NCBI GenBank assembly: GCA_018242045.1
Contig: JAFECR010000019.1
Span: 1-49,963 of the forward strand
Direction: 5' to 3'
DNA from: Pseudomonadota bacterium
GTDB lineage: Bacteria; Pseudomonadota; Gammaproteobacteria; Berkiellales; Berkiellaceae
Length of the DNA stretch: 49,963 nt
Shown here piece after piece: positions 44,623 through 49,963 of this stretch. A model generated the notes under the pieces. The model ran no database searches and had not been told where the DNA came from. It saw only the letters and a program-made list of their open reading frames with translations. Position 1 is the stretch's first letter, and every line of letters starts with the position of its first letter. The position numbers and the translations under genes were made by a program.

Positions 44623-45285
44623 TTACCAACCTTTGTGCGTTTTCAGAAAAATTTCTTCTGCTTGAGTCGATTTTCTTTTCAAAATTTTGTTTCGATGAGG
44701 GAATCTATTGAATTTTTTTATAATATTATAATGATCTTGAGCGAAATTATAATAATTTTCAGCAATAGATTTAACGTCGGCTGGAGCAACTTGAACAATT
44801 TTTTCAAATAATTTTAAGCTTAGCTTTTGAAATTCCAAACTTTCTGAATGTTCAAAAGGCATATTGAAAAATACGCGTTCAGTAAGAGATAAATTTTGGT
44901 CAAATCCTTTGTCGATCCCATTAAGAGCTGCCTGTAAGGCTAAATTATCATGCTCATACATTTGGGCCGTTCCACGAAATAAATTTCGAGAAAATTGATC
45001 TATCAAAATGATATATGCTAAGGTGCCTCTGGGAGTTTCAAGCCACTTATTCAGCTTACCAGCGATCGCATCATGGCGTAATTCAGAAAACTCTTCACGA
45101 ATAGTGTTATCAAAAGCTTCGTTCTTTTGCCACCAAATTTCTCTTGTATATAATGTTTGTCCATGATTTGTGTAATCAAACCAAAAACTAAGAACTTCTT
45201 CTACTCTCATATCCACATTCGCTACTACTAATTTTCCATAAAGTAAGAAAACTAAGACTGTTAATAATTTCTTTATCATTATCAT
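44623..45285 (-). CDS. DUF924 family protein with signal peptide
   Basis: 220 residues. The DUF924 layout is clear: 'VLSFWFDY', 'WWQKNEAFDNTIREEFSELR', 'AYIILIDQFSRNLFRGTAQM', 'FFNMPFEHSESLEFQKLSL', 'YYNFAQDHYNIIKKFNRFPH' and 'HRNKILKRKST'. Unlike most members, which are cytoplasmic, this one begins with a hydrophobic segment 'KKLLTVLVFLLYGKLVVA', suggesting export. The family's function is unknown. The N-terminus may be the added part. Confidence 0.85.
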   Translation of the reverse strand: MIMIKKLLTVLVFLLYGKLVVANVDMRVEEVLSFWFDYTNHGQTLYTREIWWQKNEAFDNTIREEFSELRHDAIAGKLNKWLETPRGTLAYIILIDQFSRNLFRGTAQMYEHDNLALQAALNGIDKGFDQNLSLTERVFFNMPFEHSESLEFQKLSLKLFEKIVQVAPADVKSIAENYYNFAQDHYNIIKKFNRFPHRNKILKRKSTQAEEIFLKTHKGW

Positions 45286-45407
45286 ATAATATATCCTAGG
45301 ACATACACTATTTTAATCCAAATCACTCGTAAAAATTTTATTAGGAAATTTAACATTTCAAAAACTATACTTTATTTTCATAACTTTACAATGTGAATAT
45401 AACTATT

Positions 45408-46256
45408 ATGAAAATACCATCCAAACCAGCCAATGAGACAGAAAGATTACAAGCGCTTTCCCAATACAAGCTGCTAGAAGTGGCAAATGATAAAATCTTC
45501 AATCAAATTACCGAAATTACCTCCTTAATATGTGAAATGCCAATTTGCCTGATCACGATTGTAGATAAAAATAAACAATGGTTTTTATCTAACCATGGAC
45601 TCGAAGGAACTAGTGAAACACCCCGTGATCTCTCTTTTTGTGCACATGCCATTCTCGATAATAATTTAATGGAAATTACAGACACCACTTTAGATGATAG
45701 AGTTCATGACAACCCTTTTGTAGTGGGTGGCCCTAAAATTAGATTTTATGCAGGGATGCCACTGGTTGATTCTGATGGTTTTAAATTAGGAACAATCTGC
45801 CTTATTGATAAAAAAACCAGAGAATTAAATCCTAAACAAGAAAAAATACTCGATCTTTTTTCTAAAATGATTATTACAATTTTTGAAACTAGAATTAAAA
45901 TTTTAAATACACCTTCTTTATTCAAAGAAGGACAAACTAATGAAATAGATAATTTCAAAAATTCTCTCGTACAATCAATCCCTGAAGGAATTATGACTGT
46001 CACCCAGAATGGAAAAATATTTTTTATTAATGAAAAAGCAAGTAAACTTTTTGGTTATTATGACACTGAACTTCTAAGCCAAAATTTCTTCTCGTTGCTA
46101 AAAGAAAAAGACGTCAATTTAGAAAAAAATAATATAATCCTGACTGAAGGTATTAAAAAAGATCAAAGCCAATTTCCCGCTGAATTGTCGATTTCTCATT
46201 TAAAAGATAGTAACCACTATGTCGTGGTTATCAAAGAAAGAATCCAAATCAGCTGA
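45408..46256 (+). CDS. GAF-PAS sensory protein without an output domain
   Basis: 282 residues from ATG 45408; a GTG 15 bp upstream is possible. Residues about 15-165 are a GAF domain ('ERLQALSQYKLLEV', 'RDLSFCAHAILDN', 'DNPFVVGGPKIRFYAGMPLV', 'GTICLID'). About 185-282 is a PAS domain ('SIPEGIMTVTQNGKIFFINE', 'FPAELSISHLKD'). No kinase, GGDEF, EAL or DNA-binding part follows; the frame closes naturally after the PAS. It may act by protein-protein contact, or be the sensory half of a lost fusion. The carotenoid oxygenase gene starts 31 bp downstream, so co-transcription is likely. Confidence 0.85.
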   Translation: MKIPSKPANETERLQALSQYKLLEVANDKIFNQITEITSLICEMPICLITIVDKNKQWFLSNHGLEGTSETPRDLSFCAHAILDNNLMEITDTTLDDRVHDNPFVVGGPKIRFYAGMPLVDSDGFKLGTICLIDKKTRELNPKQEKILDLFSKMIITIFETRIKILNTPSLFKEGQTNEIDNFKNSLVQSIPEGIMTVTQNGKIFFINEKASKLFGYYDTELLSQNFFSLLKEKDVNLEKNNIILTEGIKKDQSQFPAELSISHLKDSNHYVVVIKERIQIS

Positions 46257-46287
46257 TGCCATGTATCCGTAAACATGTGAAACCTAT

Positions 46288-47706
46288 ATGGAAATTCAAA
46301 AATCTCATCTCGCACAAGCCTTTTCTTCCCAATTACAAGAAATCACTATAGATAATATGAATTATGAGGGAAGCATTCCTTCCTGGCTAAATGGCAGCTT
46401 CATTAATAATGGACCAGCTCAATTTGAAGTCGGGAACACGACTTTTACACACTGGTTTGATGGCTTTGCTATGTTAAAGAAGTTCGACTTCAATAAAGAG
46501 AAAATTTGTTTCCAAAATCAATTTCTGCATTCTGAGCAATATCTAAAAAGCAATGTCTTACAAGCTTTGAATCAGAACGAATTTGGCACCTATACCGATG
46601 GCACCTGGCTCAAATCAATTCTTAATAAATTAATATCCGGAAAAAAAAATTCTTCTTATGATAATTGTAATGTCAATACGACTAAAATCGGACATCATTA
46701 TATTGCCATGACAGAATCAAATGAGATTATTCAGTTTGATCCTAAAACTCTTGAATCGAAGGGATCCTTTCATTTTTCTGATAACATAACTGCACAAAGT
46801 TCTTTAGCTCACCCTCATTTAGATGTTAATACGGGAGAAATTATTAATATATTTTTACAAATTGGAAAAATATGCCAATACCATATTTGCAAACTAATCC
46901 CTGGAAGTTTGAAACGAGAAATTATTAAGACAATTGAATGTAAAGACGTTTTTTATATGCATAGTTTTTCAATCACCAAAAATTATATCATTTTATTCAA
47001 AACACCGCTTTGTCTAAATAAATGGAAGATTATTTTTGAGGCTACAATAAGTCGTTCATTTTATTGGAAAAACAACCTTTCTTCTTATTTTGTAATCATC
47101 AATCGTTATACGGGCCAAGTCCATGAAATTGAAACAGAACCTTTTGTTTGCTTACACAGCATTAATAGCTTTGAAAGAAATAACCAAATAATCATTGATT
47201 TAGCTTGCTATCACAAAGGAAACCCCTATGATTACTTTTACCTTGAAAATTTAAAAAGTGAACATACCCAGTTGATGAAAGCCCAAGTAAAAAGATACAT
47301 TCTCAACTTGACAAGAAAAAGTTGTCAAGTTGAAACAATTAACAACAACGTCATTGAATTTCCAAGAATAAATTATAAATCCAAAAATGGCTCTGATTAC
47401 AAATATGCTTATATGGGGTTCATGACAAATACGAATGCGCTTTTTCTTAATGCTATACAAAAATTAGACATTGATTCAGGAAATACAATTACTTGGCAAC
47501 ATAGTGATTATTATCCTGGTGAACCTGTTTTCGTTCCCAATCCCAATAATATGTTGGAAGATGAAGGTGTGGTGATGTTTATTGCTTATAACATTAATAA
47601 AAATCATTCCGCTTTGATTGTCCTTGATGCTCAGACCATGCAACAAATGACCAAAGCCATTTTGCCAATTCATTTACCGATGGGATTACATAGTAACTTT
47701 TATTAG
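46288..47706 (+). CDS. Carotenoid oxygenase family protein
   Basis: 472 residues, close to the family's usual length. It is a seven-bladed propeller dioxygenase of the RPE65/BCO type, which uses Fe(II) held by four histidines to cleave carotenoids or similar polyenes. Candidate ligands are H175/H177 in 'LAHPHLD', H225 in 'YMHSFS', H290 in 'CLHSIN' and H468 in 'GLHSNFY'. 'HWFDGFAML' and 'PGEPVFVPNPNNMLEDEGVV' are family motifs. 'GPAQFEVG' stands where many members have GP.P. It is preceded by the GAF-PAS gene. No carotenoid biosynthesis gene or rhodopsin is in the window, so substrate and role are unknown. Confidence 0.88.
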   Translation: MEIQKSHLAQAFSSQLQEITIDNMNYEGSIPSWLNGSFINNGPAQFEVGNTTFTHWFDGFAMLKKFDFNKEKICFQNQFLHSEQYLKSNVLQALNQNEFGTYTDGTWLKSILNKLISGKKNSSYDNCNVNTTKIGHHYIAMTESNEIIQFDPKTLESKGSFHFSDNITAQSSLAHPHLDVNTGEIINIFLQIGKICQYHICKLIPGSLKREIIKTIECKDVFYMHSFSITKNYIILFKTPLCLNKWKIIFEATISRSFYWKNNLSSYFVIINRYTGQVHEIETEPFVCLHSINSFERNNQIIIDLACYHKGNPYDYFYLENLKSEHTQLMKAQVKRYILNLTRKSCQVETINNNVIEFPRINYKSKNGSDYKYAYMGFMTNTNALFLNAIQKLDIDSGNTITWQHSDYYPGEPVFVPNPNNMLEDEGVVMFIAYNINKNHSALIVLDAQTMQQMTKAILPIHLPMGLHSNFY

Positions 47707-47829
47707 GGAGGGCCCAAACACGCACTATACCAATATACAGCCTGCCATATAAATAAGCATATAAAAGTGAACTAAACCAAGTCAATGACACTCACTTCAT
47801 TAATGATTAAATCATACTGGAGGCACTTT

Positions 47830-48528
47830 ATGCTTGTTGTTGTCAAAAAACCCAAACCAATAAAAAGTCCTAAACCCATTAAAACAACAACTAAAACAAT
47901 ACCTCAAATGCAAAAAAGAACATTCTTAATTGAAGCTGCTGCTGTTGCAAGTACATTATTGGTAGTGCCAAGTGTTGCTGCCAAAATGGGTGAATTCTAT
48001 AAGGTGCAAAAGCAGCTTGAAAAAAATTTTTATGTTCCTATAAGTAAATACACAGAAGGGCCCGCAGTCATAGCAGCTGTGATGTCAACCTGCATACCCG
48101 GCGGTATTAATTATAAACACAAAGATGCCAAAAGGGCTGAATTACACGCCTTTTTAGTGGAAATGAACAAAACAGGCAAGTTGGATCCTTTAGATGCCTT
48201 CTCTATAGTGCGAGTCAATAACAATCTTGATATGTCTGGTACTAAATTAACTGATGAAGCGCTTCATGAAATTAAAGATTCTATTACACAAAAACATGAG
48301 GTTATTCAAGCAGGCGGTCCAGATGTTCGCAAAAAATATGCAAAGACCAGAAAAGAAGCGGAACATAAAATTGCTAATGCCTTTTGGGAGGAAGGTTCTT
48401 ACTTTGGATGGCTCGCACACAGGGGAAACAAACTTGCCACTGAGCCTTATTCAAGAATATTGAATAGTACAGGTAAGCTAGAAGTTAAAGACTTTACCCC
48501 AAAACAAAGTAATATTAAAAAACTATAA
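47830..48528 (+). CDS. Hypothetical protein with one hydrophobic segment
   Basis: 232 residues from ATG 47830, which has GGAGG 8 bp upstream; an ATG 45 bp earlier lacks a site. A lysine/proline-rich N-terminus ('KKPKPIKSPKPIKTTTK') precedes a hydrophobic stretch ('FLIEAAAVASTLLVVPSVAA', about residues 31-50). The rest is charged and mostly helical ('AHRGNKLATEP', 'RKKYAKTRKEAEHKIANAFW'). The basic N-terminus plus a helix fits an inner-membrane anchor or an atypical signal. The family is not recognised. Confidence 0.6.
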   Translation: MLVVVKKPKPIKSPKPIKTTTKTIPQMQKRTFLIEAAAVASTLLVVPSVAAKMGEFYKVQKQLEKNFYVPISKYTEGPAVIAAVMSTCIPGGINYKHKDAKRAELHAFLVEMNKTGKLDPLDAFSIVRVNNNLDMSGTKLTDEALHEIKDSITQKHEVIQAGGPDVRKKYAKTRKEAEHKIANAFWEEGSYFGWLAHRGNKLATEPYSRILNSTGKLEVKDFTPKQSNIKKL

Positions 48529-48557
48529 AAAAACATTGAATTTGATTGGAGAACAGT

Positions 48558-49259
48558 ATGAATACACCTTCAACAATACTTGATCGCAATGTTGGCATGC
48601 TCGACGATACCATTTTAGTAACGTTTACGCCAAACGAAAATTTTAAAAATATATTTAAATCAAGTTACGCAACTAAAGGTATATCCCCTAAGAAAATTGA
48701 CGAGCAACTTTCAATCGAAGCATTAGAAAATCATTCGGTTGTATTCGCATCTCCTATATTTCATACCCTTAAGGAATGGAATAATATCCTTGAATCAAAA
48801 AAAGACACCGTTTTTGACTCATTGTTTGATGTTTGGGTATGGGATAAAACACAATGGCCAAAAGCACGCAATATTAGTTCATTACCGGAGCTTTTTGATA
48901 TTTCGGTACTTCCAACCCTTATTGATCTTTTTAATATAAGAGAACAAAAAGGCAAGTTCTCGGTTTTAGCCCTAAAATCAAATCAACCTGTTCTAAGCTG
49001 GTTTCAAAATAAAGTACCACAAGGAAAAGGGGCTGATCTTGAACAGATCGAACAAATTAAATTGGCAATATTGATGCCACAATTTACACAAGAGCAAGAA
49101 TTATACGCTTTTCTTGAAAAACACTTTAATGAAATTTTTGAGTTCTCCTTGCTCCGCTTTACTAACGATCCAACCCTATGGCCAAAAAATAGAAGTATTG
49201 ATAACTTTCTTGAATGGTTTGAATGCAGATATTATCTTAATTTTATCGACATTCATTAA
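48558..49259 (+). CDS. Hypothetical protein with an internal duplication
   Basis: 233 residues from ATG 48558, with GGAGA in front; the upstream TTG is unlikely. Two related segments are visible: about residues 75-135 ('FDVWVWDKTQWPKARNISSL', then 'LPTLIDLF') and 180-233 ('FTNDPTLWPKNRSIDNFLEW', then 'YLNFIDIH'). They share the order acidic helix, W-P-K-x-R-x-I, then a short helix. No signal peptide or known family is recognised. It follows the 47830 gene by 29 bp on the same strand, so the two may be co-expressed. Confidence 0.6.
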   Translation: MNTPSTILDRNVGMLDDTILVTFTPNENFKNIFKSSYATKGISPKKIDEQLSIEALENHSVVFASPIFHTLKEWNNILESKKDTVFDSLFDVWVWDKTQWPKARNISSLPELFDISVLPTLIDLFNIREQKGKFSVLALKSNQPVLSWFQNKVPQGKGADLEQIEQIKLAILMPQFTQEQELYAFLEKHFNEIFEFSLLRFTNDPTLWPKNRSIDNFLEWFECRYYLNFIDIH

Positions 49260-49301
49260 GTGATCCACCTCAAAAGCAACTAAAACTTGTATAAAAAAGG
49301 C

Positions 49302-49874
49302 TCATTCTTCAATTGCACTAAGCACTTTAATTTGGCTTGCTTTTTCAATAATCTGAGGCACGTCTAAACGGCGATAGTCAGAAATCACTTCTAAAGTGTG
49401 AGGCACAGATGTTGGTGTTAAATGAAGATAATAATCATCAACCTTATCAATCTGAGATAAATCATCTAGGTATTCCTCAACCACCAAATTATCATCGCAA
49501 TGCTGTAAATGCATTCCAACACAAAGCGCTTGTTTTGCCTTAACTACCGCTTGTGCTTTCTCATCACAAATATAAAAATCCACTTCATGACTTTCTCCAA
49601 AGAATCCAGGTTTGTAAGCACCAAAATTAACAAAAAACAATTTCTTTTGTTGATTCTGCGGCTTTACTTTGTTCAAAGAGATTTCATAGCCATCAATGTA
49701 TTTTAATTCAACCGATGAATCAATATGTAAACGTTTATGATGACCGAACCATTTATGCACCAAACGTGGATACGTTTCTTCTAAAGAATTTCCAATGATA
49801 AAAACAACATCATGTAATTCAATATGACAACCTGACGCCCTTCCACCCAATAGCACAGCAAATAACTTTAACAT
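49302..49874 (-). CDS. DUF1543 domain protein
   Basis: 190 residues. 'LFAVLLGGRASGCHIELHDV', 'FIIGNSLEETYPRLVHKWFG', 'HIDSSVELKYIDGYEI' and 'KLFFVNFGAYKPGFFGESHE' are the DUF1543 signature, a conserved cytoplasmic protein family of unknown function found in many gammaproteobacteria. It is convergent with the 48558 gene. Confidence 0.88.
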   Translation of the reverse strand: MLKLFAVLLGGRASGCHIELHDVVFIIGNSLEETYPRLVHKWFGHHKRLHIDSSVELKYIDGYEISLNKVKPQNQQKKLFFVNFGAYKPGFFGESHEVDFYICDEKAQAVVKAKQALCVGMHLQHCDDNLVVEEYLDDLSQIDKVDDYYLHLTPTSVPHTLEVISDYRRLDVPQIIEKASQIKVLSAIEE

Positions 49875-49941
49875 ACATATGCCCTTTTATCGCTTTGTCT
49901 AAATTCAAACGAATAGGAGTATATCAGCATAAGGAAAGGTA

Positions 49942-49963
49942 ATATATACTGCTTCCACTTTGA
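49942..49963. repeat. Left arm of the palindromic repeat, cut by the window edge
   Basis: ATATATACTGCTTCCACTTT and the following GA are identical to the left arm at 24221-24242, save the first base. The element presumably continues past the window end. Confidence 0.8.

Overview
The window is AT-rich bacterial DNA. Its genes point to a host-associated gammaproteobacterium near Legionellales, of the Legionella, Coxiella or 'Candidatus Berkiella' type. The clues are an ABC-dependent O-polysaccharide locus and DbpA next to many long proteins with eukaryote-like domains (F-box-like, ankyrin, leucine-rich, macrodomain and PARG-like, NADAR). Several genes are visibly decaying. The taxonomic placement is inference; no rRNA or tRNA gene was seen.

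Region 1 (1-1450) holds one edge of an IS605-type transposon (divergent tnpB and frame-broken tnpA) beside an aldo/keto reductase pseudogene. Region 2 (1.5-21.4 kb) is an accessory, effector-like island. It contains an F-box-like protein, a macrodomain/PARG-like protein beside a G-rich tandem repeat, a putative glycosyltransferase, a NADAR protein, an LRR protein ending in a CaaX-like tetrapeptide, a protein with two papain/transglutaminase-like domains of which one has lost its whole catalytic triad, a macrodomain protein, and an ankyrin plus phosphoribosyltransferase-like membrane protein. Three of these genes concern ADP-ribose. A four-gene DUF2798/ABC exporter operon (8.1-11.15 kb) sits inside the island behind a promoter with strong operator-like palindromes. 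A secreted choloylglycine-hydrolase family enzyme lies at 15.7 kb.

Region 3 (21.4-34 kb) is mixed. It has a glycosyltransferase pseudogene, dbpA, an SDR-like gene remnant bordered by an 88-bp palindromic repeat, a HAD phosphatase, and a 1445-residue fusion protein that joins a CapA-type metallophosphatase, an AMMECR1-like domain, an alpha/alpha barrel and a MurF-like ligase. A P1-family peptidase, a YbjQ protein, a YhiN-type flavoprotein and an SDR oxidoreductase follow.

Region 4 (34.2-44.5 kb) is a surface polysaccharide locus. PseB-like dehydratase and an O-antigen ligase/polymerase are on the plus strand. A tightly overlapping minus-strand operon encodes an RmlD-like reductase, a UDP-GlcNAc 2-epimerase, the Wzm and Wzt exporter, and a 1325-residue protein with three methyltransferase-like and two GT2 domains. 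Together they look able to make an N-acetylated 6-deoxy-amino sugar nucleotide, assemble and terminally modify a glycan, export it and ligate it.

Region 5 (44.6-49.9 kb) has DUF924, GAF-PAS, a carotenoid-oxygenase family protein, two unrecognised proteins and DUF1543. Arms of the same palindromic repeat recur at 22.3, 24.2, 44.5 and 49.9 kb.
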